Shown here one piece after another: positions 1-5,676 of a DNA stretch of 5,676 bases; position 1 is the stretch's first letter, and every line of letters begins with the position of its first letter. Location of the stretch: positions 1 to 5,676 of the forward strand of contig UREH01000148.1 in NCBI GenBank assembly GCA_900546835.1. The letters are read 5' to 3'. Both the position numbers and the translations under genes were made by a program. The notes beneath the pieces are model-generated. The model saw only the letters and a program-made list of their open reading frames with translations. It searched no databases and was not told the DNA's origin. Source of the stretch: an uncultured Porphyromonadaceae bacterium. Lineage in GTDB: Bacteria > Bacteroidota > Bacteroidia > Bacteroidales > Muribaculaceae.

Positions 1-170
1 CAAATGGAATCAGCCCTTATTTTTATCGCCTAAAAATTTTTATCGGACAGCAATATATCTCATTATACTGATGATGGTGCATGTGCACGCGGTATCCGAT
101 TAAGAATGCCGATTAGACGTCTGCAATGCGGGAAGTTGTGTATAATTAAGTGACAAAGAATGGATAAAGA
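1..170. other. Left-edge noncoding stretch, no gene seen
   Basis: No convincing reading frame or RNA gene is visible here. The sequence is AT-rich. It contains a perfect 12-base palindrome TAAAAATTTTTA (31-42), two copies of TTTTTATCG (20-28 and 37-45), an interrupted palindrome GTGCATGTGCAC (77-88) and two copies of CCGATTA (96-102 and 109-115). It lies downstream of the tRNA-Cys terminator on the minus strand. It may be the regulatory region of a gene beyond the left edge, but I see no clear Bacteroidales promoter in it. Confidence 0.5.
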
Positions 171-195
171 AATAGCCCGGAAAGTCCGGGCTATT
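171..195 (-). terminator. Intrinsic terminator of tRNA-Cys
   Basis: A perfect 11-base-pair stem (AATAGCCCGGA at 171-181 against TCCGGGCTATT at 185-195) closes a 3-base loop. Read on the minus strand it begins 5 bases after the end of the tRNA and is followed by a T-rich run, TTTCTTTAT. This is the expected layout of a rho-independent terminator. It would also stop any transcript reading through from fbp. Confidence 0.85.
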
Positions 196-200
196 CTTCG

Positions 201-271
201 AGGTACCAAGCGGAATCGAACCGCTGTAGACGGTTTTGCAGACCGTTACCTAACCACTCGGCCATGGTACC
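201..271 (-). tRNA. tRNA-Cys (anticodon GCA)
   Basis: On the minus strand the 71 bases fold as a full cloverleaf. The 7-bp acceptor stem is GGTACCA with TGGTACC. The D arm has a GCC/GGT stem. The anticodon stem ACGGT/ACCGT has loop CTGCAAA, giving anticodon GCA. The T arm is AGCGG-TTCGATT-CCGCT. The base after the acceptor stem is U73, a known identity element for cysteinyl-tRNA synthetase, which agrees with the anticodon. The 3' CCA is not encoded and must be added after transcription. The gene has its own promoter (286-317) and terminator (171-195), so it looks like a single-gene unit, although fbp lies upstream on the same strand. Confidence 0.97.
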
Positions 272-285
272 TTGCTTTTGCGTTG

Positions 286-317
286 CAAAGGTATGAAGTT
301 TTTTTGACTTGAGCAAA
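286..317 (-). promoter_or_regulatory. Bacteroidales-type promoter for tRNA-Cys
   Basis: Read on the minus strand, TTTG (317-314) is followed after 20 bases by TACCTTTG (293-286). This matches the Bacteroides -33/-7 pattern TTTG and TAnnTTTG at the usual spacing. Transcription would begin near position 280, roughly 9 bases before the mature tRNA. The assignment rests on sequence match and position only. Confidence 0.65.
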
Positions 318-431
318 TCCAGAGGGTGGAAATTTTGAAGGAAATGCGGGCGCGAGTGGGCGCGAGTGAGAAGCAAAAGGGTAGAGCAACGGGGAGTGAG
401 AGGGAAAAAGGGGAGAATGTGGTGGGCGGTT
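318..431. other. fbp to tRNA-Cys spacer, no clear fbp terminator
   Basis: This gap of 114 bases follows the fbp stop codon on the minus strand. The minus strand is very pyrimidine-rich. It carries a perfect tandem duplication of the 10-mer GGGCGCGAGT on the plus strand (348-357 and 358-367). I see no good hairpin with a T-run, so fbp transcription may continue through the tRNA to the terminator at 171-195. Confidence 0.5.
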
Positions 432-2423
432 TCAGGCGTTTTCCTTGATTAGACCGCGTCGGAAGCAGGCAAGAAGGCGCATAAGGTCGTCGACCTGACG
501 GGCGAGTTGGCGCCCTTTGTCGGTGTCGCGCACTTTGAGGCGATGGGCCTTGAATTCGCTCAACACTGTGTTGGAAATAATGTCCTGTCCGTCTTCGATG
601 GCTTTCTGCTGCGATTCGAAGGGCTCATGCTGCACGAGCTGGAAGCCGCGGGAATGATACACGAGCGTATAACCCGCTATGCCGGTCTCCGTCTGGTATG
701 CTTTGGAGAATCCGCCGTCGATTACGAGGAGTTTGCCTCCGGCTTTTACGGGATGCTCGCCTTTGCGGATTTTCACGGGCACGTGGCCGTTAATTATATG
801 GGACCCTTCGGTAGGCAGTCCGAATTCGGTGAGGATGGCGTCGCATACGGCCGGATTGTCGTTCAGCACGTAGTAATTTCCTTTTTTCTCTTCATGGGTG
901 CTTTTGTCGGCGATGAGGTAGCGCTCGAATGTGGCCATCTTTGCTTTGTCGAAGAGCGGGGAGTCGGGTCCGCACCATAGATACCACATGTAGTCGACGT
1001 CGTAGGCGTTGTCCTGATCGTCGTCGGCCACGCAGGCCGCCTGCACGAGGGCGTTCAGTCGGTCGAGGAGGGCCTTGCCGCTGTAGGCGGTTCCTGCGAC
1101 GTTGACTGCCAGGAACGAGCCATCGGCTTTTAGAGGCACCGAGGCGTGGAAGAGCAGATTGTTGTTGCGCGAGAGGTATAGCGAGCCGTGCTGAAGGAGG
1201 AAGTTGATGTGCTTCTGTAGTTTTTCGCTGTTTGTGAAATTGTTGTGGAAGGCAGCGACGATGTTTGCCTCGGCGTCGGTGAGGCGGTATGGATCGGCGG
1301 GGTCGACGGTCGGAAAAAATGTGTCGGTTAGCGGATAGGTTTGTCCCTCGAGTTTTATGGTGCCGTTCTGTCGGTCTATTTTGTCGAGTAGCAGGCGGTC
1401 GTCCATGCCGAAGTCGGGACGTCGCTTCACTATCTGCCCTTCGAGTTTCCACTGAATCACGCTGATGGCCTTGTGCATCTGGGCCATGATGTGGATTTCG
1501 CGGTCGGTGTAGATTCGTTTGGAGAATTTTATGCGGGGCATGTAGGGTGTCACATCGGCCTCGGCATAGACGTCCATGGCGAATGTGGCCAGCGGGAGGA
1601 GGTTCACGCCGTAGCCTTCTTCGAGGGTTTCGAGGTTGCCGTAGCGCAGCGAGATGCGGAGCACGTTGGCTATTGAGGCGTCGTTGCCGCTAAATGCGCC
1701 CATCCAGAGAATATCGTGGTTGCCCCACTGCACGTCGACATTATGGTAGTTGCAGAGTGTGTCCATGATGATGTGAGCACCGGGCCCGCGGTCGTAAATG
1801 TCTCCCACGATGTGGAGGCTGTCGATGGCAAGACGCTGTATGAGTTCGCACATGGCTATGATGAAGTCGTCGGCACGCCGTGTGGCGATTATCGTGGAGA
1901 TAATCTGGTTGAAGTAGGCATGTTTGTTGGCGTCTGCGGCCGTCTCGTGAAGGAGTTCCTGGATAATATAGCTGAAAGCCTTCGGGAGAGCCTTGTTTAC
2001 TTTGGATCGTGTGTATTTCGACGATACGTTCTGTGCCACTTTCACCAGACGGTTGAGGGTGATTTCATACCATTCGGTCATGTCTGTCTCCTTTTGTCGT
2101 ACAAGGCGGAGTTTCTCGTGCGGGTAGTAGATAAGTGTACACAGGTCTTTCAGGTCCGCGTCGCGCAGAGTATTGCCGAAAATTTCCGTAACCTTGCGTT
2201 TTACGGTGCCGGAGGCGTTTTTTAGCACGTGCTGGAAGGCTTCGCTCTCACCGTGGAGGTCTGTGAGGAAATGCTCCGTGCCTTTGGGAAGGTCGAGAAT
2301 GGCTTCGAGATTGATTACCTCTGTGCTGGCCGAGGCGATGTCGGGAAAGGAACGGCTCAGGAGGCGGAGATAGCGCATGTCGGCCATGAGGTCGACGGTG
2401 GGATAATGGATGTGTTCGGTCAT
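432..2423 (-). CDS. fbp: Class III fructose-1,6-bisphosphatase
   Basis: The product (663 residues) is a cytoplasmic phosphatase that converts fructose-1,6-bisphosphate to fructose-6-phosphate and phosphate, the committed step of gluconeogenesis. It belongs to the FBPase_2 family, known from Bacillus subtilis Fbp of similar length. Calcineurin-like metal-site motifs are intact: DLHGE at residues 55-59, GDIYDRG at 207-213, GNHD at 234-237, HASVP at 426-430 and NGHVP at 545-549. The protein runs to a normal C-terminus with no sign of damage. I chose the ATG at 2423. The same frame stays open to a TTG at 2747, but those extra 108 codons cover the intergenic region, do not resemble the family, and lie upstream of a good promoter (2477-2507). 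No strong ribosome binding site precedes the ATG, which is usual in Bacteroidetes. The gene is probably monocistronic and diverges from the CMD-cupin gene. Confidence 0.96.
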   Translation of the reverse strand: MTEHIHYPTVDLMADMRYLRLLSRSFPDIASASTEVINLEAILDLPKGTEHFLTDLHGESEAFQHVLKNASGTVKRKVTEIFGNTLRDADLKDLCTLIYYPHEKLRLVRQKETDMTEWYEITLNRLVKVAQNVSSKYTRSKVNKALPKAFSYIIQELLHETAADANKHAYFNQIISTIIATRRADDFIIAMCELIQRLAIDSLHIVGDIYDRGPGAHIIMDTLCNYHNVDVQWGNHDILWMGAFSGNDASIANVLRISLRYGNLETLEEGYGVNLLPLATFAMDVYAEADVTPYMPRIKFSKRIYTDREIHIMAQMHKAISVIQWKLEGQIVKRRPDFGMDDRLLLDKIDRQNGTIKLEGQTYPLTDTFFPTVDPADPYRLTDAEANIVAAFHNNFTNSEKLQKHINFLLQHGSLYLSRNNNLLFHASVPLKADGSFLAVNVAGTAYSGKALLDRLNALVQAACVADDDQDNAYDVDYMWYLWCGPDSPLFDKAKMATFERYLIADKSTHEEKKGNYYVLNDNPAVCDAILTEFGLPTEGSHIINGHVPVKIRKGEHPVKAGGKLLVIDGGFSKAYQTETGIAGYTLVYHSRGFQLVQHEPFESQQKAIEDGQDIISNTVLSEFKAHRLKVRDTDKGRQLARQVDDLMRLLACFRRGLIKENA

Positions 2424-2476
2424 CTTGTGCGGATAGGATTGACTGTGGCCGGAACTTTTCGAAGCCCGGCGGCTTA

Positions 2477-2507
2477 CAAATTTAGGTATTTCTATTATAA
2501 AAACAAT
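2477..2507 (-). promoter_or_regulatory. Probable fbp promoter
   Basis: On the minus strand, TAAATTTG (2484-2477) is an exact match to the Bacteroides -7 box TAnnTTTG. It is preceded, 19 bases upstream, by ATTG (2507-2504), a three-of-four match to the -33 TTTG box. Transcription would start near 2471, leaving a leader of about 48 bases before the ATG at 2423. This position excludes most of the long N-terminal extension of the open frame. Confidence 0.55.
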
Positions 2508-2557
2508 CGCAAGAGTATGTTTAGTGAAGTTTTGGGTAGGAAATGAGGGGATAGAGG

Positions 2558-2589
2558 TTTGTGGGATAGACTGGAAAGGGGTAAATTTG
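2558..2589 (+). promoter_or_regulatory. Promoter for the CMD-cupin gene
   Basis: TTTG (2558-2561), then 20 bases, then TAAATTTG (2582-2589), is an exact match to both Bacteroides promoter boxes at standard spacing. Transcription would begin near 2595, giving a leader of about 80 bases to the ATG at 2677. It lies back to back with the fbp promoter, about 50 bases between the two -33 boxes. The placement supports initiation at 2677 or later for the plus-strand gene. Confidence 0.65.
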
Positions 2590-2614
2590 CGGCAAATATA
2601 AGTGAATTTGCGGC
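2581..2614 (+). repeat. Direct repeat over the CMD-cupin promoter
   Basis: Two 13-base copies, GTAAATTTGCGGC (2581-2593) and GTGAATTTGCGGC (2602-2614), differ at one position and start 21 bases apart, about two helical turns. The first copy contains the -7 box and the second lies just after the predicted start of transcription. The same-face arrangement would suit a dimeric regulator, but no regulator is known and chance duplication is possible. Confidence 0.45.
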
Positions 2615-2676
2615 CCGAGAAGCGAATGCATTCAGGGGGTGCGTGTTTGTTTAACCTGCTAAACCGTTTAGGAACA

Positions 2677-2805
2677 ATGATGAAGACCAATAGCTCGTTG
2701 TTGCTGCTTTTATCGGCTTTGACTTTAAATTTCAATTGTATGGCCAAGATTCAAAAGGCGCCACTGGCTCCGACGAAATTTCCCGTCCACAGCGGGCGGC
2801 AGTGA
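2677..2805 (+). other. Out-of-frame signal-peptide leader of the CMD-cupin gene
   Basis: An ATG at 2677 (or the adjacent ATG at 2680), preceded by AGGA at 2670-2673, opens a 42-codon frame ending at TGA 2803-2805. Its first residues, MMKTNSSLLLLLSALTLN, have a positive N-terminus and a hydrophobic core typical of a Sec signal peptide. The enzyme encoded next is in the -1 frame relative to this leader, and that frame is open from 2694 onward. Joining the two at TTTAAAT (2724-2730) gives a leader continuing FQLYG then QDSKG, with a plausible signal-peptidase site after the glycine. I infer that this is the true N-terminus of the downstream enzyme, separated from it by a one-base frameshift or by programmed -1 slippage. 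Confidence 0.7.
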
Positions 2806-3554
2806 AAGTGGTTCAGACGGCCGGGCGCACGGCTCTGGGCGATTTTGCTCCTGAGTTCGCTCACCTTAACGACGACATTCTTTTCGGTGAGGTCTGGAGC
2901 CGTAACGACCTTCTTTCACTTCGCGACCGCAGTATGGTTACTATGACTGCGCTCATTGCCCAGGGAATCACCGACAGTTCGCTGCTGCATCATCTGCAGA
3001 ATGCCAAAGCCAACGGCATATCCCGCACAGAGGCAGCTGAGATAATTACCCACGTGGCTTTCTACGCCGGATGGCCCAAGGCCTGGGCGGCTTTCCGTCT
3101 GGCCAAAGACGTATGGGCCGACGACATCAAGGGCGACGATGCCAAGGCCGAGTTCGCCCGAAGCATGATTTTCCCTATAGGCGAGCCCAATACGGCTTAC
3201 GCCAAGTATTTTACCGGCAACAGCTATCTGGCGCCCGTATCGACCGGGCAGATACCCTTTGCCAATGTGACTTTTGAGCCGGGATGCCGCAACAACTGGC
3301 ATATCCACAAGGCCTCGGAAGGAGGTGGACAGATGCTCGTGGGTGTTGCCGGCCGAGGATGGTATCAGGAAGAGGGGAAACCCGCTGTGGAGATTCTGCC
3401 CGGCACTGTTATCCACATTCCCGCCAACGTGAAGCACTGGCACGGTGCTGCTGCTGACAGTTGGTTTGCTCATCTCGCATTTTCGGTTCCCGGAGAGGAT
3501 GCTACGACTGAATGGCTTGAGCCTGTTAGCGACGAAGAATACAAAAAACTTTGA
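2736..3554 (+). CDS. Carboxymuconolactone decarboxylase-like/cupin fusion protein, signal peptide out of frame
   Basis: The uninterrupted frame encodes 272 residues if counted from a TTG at 2736. Residues about 35-128 form an all-helical carboxymuconolactone decarboxylase (CMD/AhpD-like) domain with the segment EIITHVAFYAGWPKAW (102-117). It lacks the CxxC of AhpD peroxidase reductases. Residues about 165-250 form a cupin. HxH at 189-191, Glu195 or Gln199, and His234 are the likely metal ligands, and the stretch KHWHGA (233-238) is typical of this cupin group. Such CMD-cupin fusions are common in Bacteroidetes and often carry signal peptides; their substrates are not established. TTG is an unlikely start. 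The first in-frame ATG (2934) would remove part of the CMD domain, so the natural start is probably the ATG at 2677 in the neighbouring frame. The rest of the frame is intact, which argues for a recent lesion, a sequencing error or recoding rather than an old pseudogene. Confidence 0.88.
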   Translation: MYGQDSKGATGSDEISRPQRAAVKVVQTAGRTALGDFAPEFAHLNDDILFGEVWSRNDLLSLRDRSMVTMTALIAQGITDSSLLHHLQNAKANGISRTEAAEIITHVAFYAGWPKAWAAFRLAKDVWADDIKGDDAKAEFARSMIFPIGEPNTAYAKYFTGNSYLAPVSTGQIPFANVTFEPGCRNNWHIHKASEGGGQMLVGVAGRGWYQEEGKPAVEILPGTVIHIPANVKHWHGAAADSWFAHLAFSVPGEDATTEWLEPVSDEEYKKL

Positions 3555-3631
3555 TTGAACTATTAATCGGAAATTATCGGGGAATTAATAAGTAGTTATC
3601 GGGATTAATTATTATTTAGTCCAATATAAAT

Positions 3632-3666
3632 AAGGCGGCGCTTCGCATCGAGCGAGGCGCCGCCTT
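3632..3666. terminator. Strong hairpin terminator between converging genes
   Basis: AAGGCGGCGC (3632-3641) pairs perfectly with GCGCCGCCTT (3657-3666). Five more inner pairs (one G-T) give a 15-bp stem with the 5-base loop ATCGA. On the minus strand it starts 18 bases after the stop codon of the surface-protein gene and is followed by TTTATATT, so it is chiefly that gene's terminator. On the plus strand it lies 77 bases after the CMD-cupin stop and is followed by a weaker T-rich stretch, so it may act in both directions. Confidence 0.85.
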
Positions 3667-3684
3667 GACTATTGTTTGTTGGGG

Positions 3685-5676
3685 TTATTTCAGGACTATC
3701 TTCGAGGCGACGGTCGTGCCGTCGGCGAGTGTTGCTGTGGCGATATAGATGCCGGGAGCAAGATGGGCGATGCCCATGGCGTTGCCTCCCACGGAACCGC
3801 ATAGGGCGCCGTTGGCGCTATGGAGCGCGATGGCTACGGTCGAGGCTGAGGTAGTTGAGAGTGTGCCGTCGGCTACGATGAATCGCACTGCGTCGTTGCC
3901 GTCGAGGCTGATGGCGCCTACGCCGAGGCTCTTGTCGGGTGTGCCGTGTAGCTCGATGTAGCTCTTGGGAGCGCCTTCGGAGGAGAGTTCAACGAAGCCG
4001 GTGTGCATTTCTTCGACAGCGCTGGTAAATGTTACGGTGAATTTACCGCCTTCCTTGGGGAGCTCAGTTTCGGAGAGGGTGTAGGCCGATGCGTGCGAGC
4101 CCACCATCTTGAGCCCGATGGGACCTGTGAGGTTGAGGCCTGTGACCTCGAATTCTCGGGTATAGGTGGCGCCCGGTGCCACGGTGAATTCGTGCAGTTT
4201 CTCAACGGGACGGATGAATGGAATGTCCTGTCGGCCCCAGGTTACGTCGTCGACATACCAGATTACGGAGGAGTTCTTGCCGCGTAAGCTCTGGAAATTG
4301 AAGGCGAACCACATCACGTCGGGTAGATCAAGCCCGTCGAGGTCAACGATGTATTCGTTCCATGTGCGGTCGGCGTCGGAGCCAGTGGGTATTTCGATGC
4401 CGAATGAGCCTGCTTGCACATCCTGACCGTCGCGCTCGAGAAACCACACGTTGAGCGGGTCGATGGAAGTTTCGTCGCTTAGGTTCTGACCCATGGCGCG
4501 GAAGGTGAGGAACTTGGCCGGGGTGTTCTTATAGTCGACGGCGGGTGAGATGAGTGTCATCATTGCCGGGGTGTCGTCGGTGGCGAAGAAGTCGTAGGCA
4601 GTAACTTTTGCGGCGCGATTCACTGCGTCGACGCCGTCGGTGGCTGTGGATCCGTCGGCCTTAAAGGCCATGCCCCACCATGCGCGGGTGCCTTTGTTGG
4701 CACCGTTGAGCCACCCTTCGGCCTGGAAAGGTTTGTTGGGTACGGCTGTCTCCATGTCTTCTACAAAGTAGGTAACCGGGTTAAGGTCGCTCAGGTCGTC
4801 GAGCGAGTCGCCTTCGGGGGCGGTAGGCTGAGTGCCCTGTCCGGTCGCCACGCCCTTGAGGGGGATTATGACGGTATTGCCGCCGGGGGCGGAGAGCTCG
4901 AGTTCGTCGGTGAACATTCCTGCAGCCTTGGGCGAGAAGGTGATTGTAAGATTGGTGGAAGCGTTCTTAAGCAGCGACGTGGAGTTGAGCAGGAAGGCGC
5001 CGGATCCTTTGGTGAGGCGGGCGTTGCCGTAGTCGGCCATGTTGGAGGTGGTGACTGCGAGCGTCTGACTTACGGGCTTGCCGACCTCGGCTGTGAATTC
5101 GGTGATTGTCGAGGCGTCGGCGCTCACCAGCGGAGGATTGGCCGGGTCGATGGCTACAGCTGAGAGGGCGAAGCTCTGGCTGAGCTCAGTGGGAGTGGCG
5201 TCGAAGAGCAGATTGGCGGTGTGCTTGCCTATGGCCGTCGGTGTGTAGGTTACGTTGACAGTGTAAGTGGCGGTTCCGGCGGGAATCTCCTCGGTGTCGA
5301 TGGCAAACATTGCCCGGTTGGCGCCAGAGAGGTATATCTGGGTTGAACGCTCAAGGTTGCTTGTGTCTACGGTAAGGCGTGCGAAGGGGTAGGTGGTGCC
5401 TATTTCAGCGTAAGCCTCGGAGTAAAGCTTTTCTACAGTGATGTCGAGTGCGGGAGCCGCGGGATCGGGCATCTCTACATCGGCGGCAGTGCGCGGGCGT
5501 ACGGTTACGACTTTGGGCGAGAAACTGATGCCGGCTACCGATGAGGCCTTCTGAGGTACTGTCATGCCGATGAGGTCGGAGCCGGGGAACGGCATGACAT
5601 TCACTGCGGTTTCACCGGATTTTCCCTGAACGGTCTTGGCGGCGAACGTCTGGCCGTCGGCCACGTTGGTGAATTC
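3685..5676 (-). CDS. Partial surface protein: Ig-like repeats, jelly-roll-like domain, T9SS-type C-terminal tail
   Basis: The C-terminal 663 residues are visible. The frame is open to the right edge, so the 5' end, start codon and any signal peptide are missing. From the visible N-terminus: two Ig-like beta-sandwich domains (about 74-176 and 182-279) each end in a pattern like VTYTPTAIGKHTANLLF, as in HYDIN/ASPM-type repeats. Next comes a jelly-roll-like domain (about 301-482) resembling 'choice-of-anchor J'/cleaved-adhesin domains, with LISPAVDY near its start and WYVDDVTWG at its end. A third Ig-like domain (about 488-580) follows. The last 70 residues end in GIYIATATLADG and a basic IVLK tail, like type A T9SS sorting domains. 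I infer an outer-surface or secreted protein, perhaps binding glycan or protein. No catalytic motif is visible, and any enzyme domain would lie beyond the window. The C-terminal sorting call is probable rather than certain. Confidence 0.85.
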   Translation of the reverse strand, partial: EFTNVADGQTFAAKTVQGKSGETAVNVMPFPGSDLIGMTVPQKASSVAGISFSPKVVTVRPRTAADVEMPDPAAPALDITVEKLYSEAYAEIGTTYPFARLTVDTSNLERSTQIYLSGANRAMFAIDTEEIPAGTATYTVNVTYTPTAIGKHTANLLFDATPTELSQSFALSAVAIDPANPPLVSADASTITEFTAEVGKPVSQTLAVTTSNMADYGNARLTKGSGAFLLNSTSLLKNASTNLTITFSPKAAGMFTDELELSAPGGNTVIIPLKGVATGQGTQPTAPEGDSLDDLSDLNPVTYFVEDMETAVPNKPFQAEGWLNGANKGTRAWWGMAFKADGSTATDGVDAVNRAAKVTAYDFFATDDTPAMMTLISPAVDYKNTPAKFLTFRAMGQNLSDETSIDPLNVWFLERDGQDVQAGSFGIEIPTGSDADRTWNEYIVDLDGLDLPDVMWFAFNFQSLRGKNSSVIWYVDDVTWGRQDIPFIRPVEKLHEFTVAPGATYTREFEVTGLNLTGPIGLKMVGSHASAYTLSETELPKEGGKFTVTFTSAVEEMHTGFVELSSEGAPKSYIELHGTPDKSLGVGAISLDGNDAVRFIVADGTLSTTSASTVAIALHSANGALCGSVGGNAMGIAHLAPGIYIATATLADGTTVASKIVLK

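Noticed and set aside
141..146. TATAAT as a sigma-70 -10 box
   Set aside because: Bacteroidales promoters use TAnnTTTG; there is no matching -33 element and no plus-strand gene downstream.
507..980. Plus-strand 157-codon frame antisense to fbp
   Set aside because: Antisense shadow of the conserved fbp C-terminal region; no independent support.
892..1452. Minus-strand 186-codon frame inside fbp
   Set aside because: Arginine-rich out-of-frame shadow of a conserved, intact gene in GC-rich DNA.
1716..2225. Plus-strand 169-codon frame antisense to fbp
   Set aside because: Antisense shadow with no recognisable domain, promoter or ribosome binding site.
2677..2742. Lipoprotein signal (cysteine at codon 21 of the leader)
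   Set aside because: The residues before Cys (NFN) do not fit a lipobox, and the cysteine lies after the likely frame switch, so it would not be in the mature enzyme.
2424..2747. N-terminal extension of the fbp frame to a TTG at 2747
   Set aside because: It does not resemble the FBPase family, overlaps the divergent gene and its promoter, lies mostly upstream of the predicted fbp promoter, and would need a rare TTG start.
2916..3473. Minus-strand 185-codon frame antisense to the CMD-cupin gene
   Set aside because: The plus-strand frame has clear CMD and cupin motifs; the antisense product looks like nothing known to me.
4003..4287. Plus-strand 94-codon frame antisense to the surface-protein gene
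   Set aside because: Shadow of a long frame with clear domain patterns on the minus strand.
5671..5676. EcoRI site GAATTC at the very end, suggesting a cloning junction
   Set aside because: The same hexamer occurs at several other places in the window and the reading frame continues smoothly through it.

Overview
The window looks like chromosomal DNA from a Bacteroidales bacterium, possibly the Muribaculaceae (the family-level guess is weak). The evidence is: a long class III fructose-1,6-bisphosphatase; a large surface protein with a C-terminus resembling a type IX secretion (T9SS) sorting domain; no strong Shine-Dalgarno sequences before the fbp start; and three promoter matches to the Bacteroides pattern TTTG-N19-21-TAnnTTTG. 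There are no signs of phage, insertion sequences or CRISPR arrays.

Layout from left to right. Positions 1-170 hold no gene that I can support, only AT-rich sequence with short palindromes and repeats. Positions 171-317 form a complete minus-strand tRNA-Cys(GCA) unit with its own promoter and a hairpin terminator. The minus-strand fbp gene (432-2423) follows; its product removes the 1-phosphate of fructose-1,6-bisphosphate in gluconeogenesis. A 253-base intergenic region (2424-2676) carries divergent promoters, one for fbp and one for a plus-strand gene encoding a carboxymuconolactone-decarboxylase-like/cupin fusion (reading frame to 3554). A strong hairpin (3632-3666) separates that gene from a converging minus-strand gene. 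The latter (3685 to the right edge, 5' end missing) encodes a surface protein with Ig-like repeats, a jelly-roll-like domain and a T9SS-type tail.

The most unusual point is the start of the CMD-cupin gene. A good ATG and a signal peptide lie at 2677, but in a reading frame that is one base out of step with the enzyme. The two frames overlap at 2694-2802, and the overlap contains TTTAAAT (2724-2730), which is a canonical -1 slippery heptamer positioned in exactly the right frame. This is either a simple frameshift (mutation or sequence error) or, less likely, programmed frameshifting that controls export of the enzyme.

The genes do not form one pathway. They are a housekeeping gluconeogenic gene, a tRNA, a probably exported small-molecule enzyme of unknown substrate, and a cell-surface protein, each apparently with its own transcription unit.
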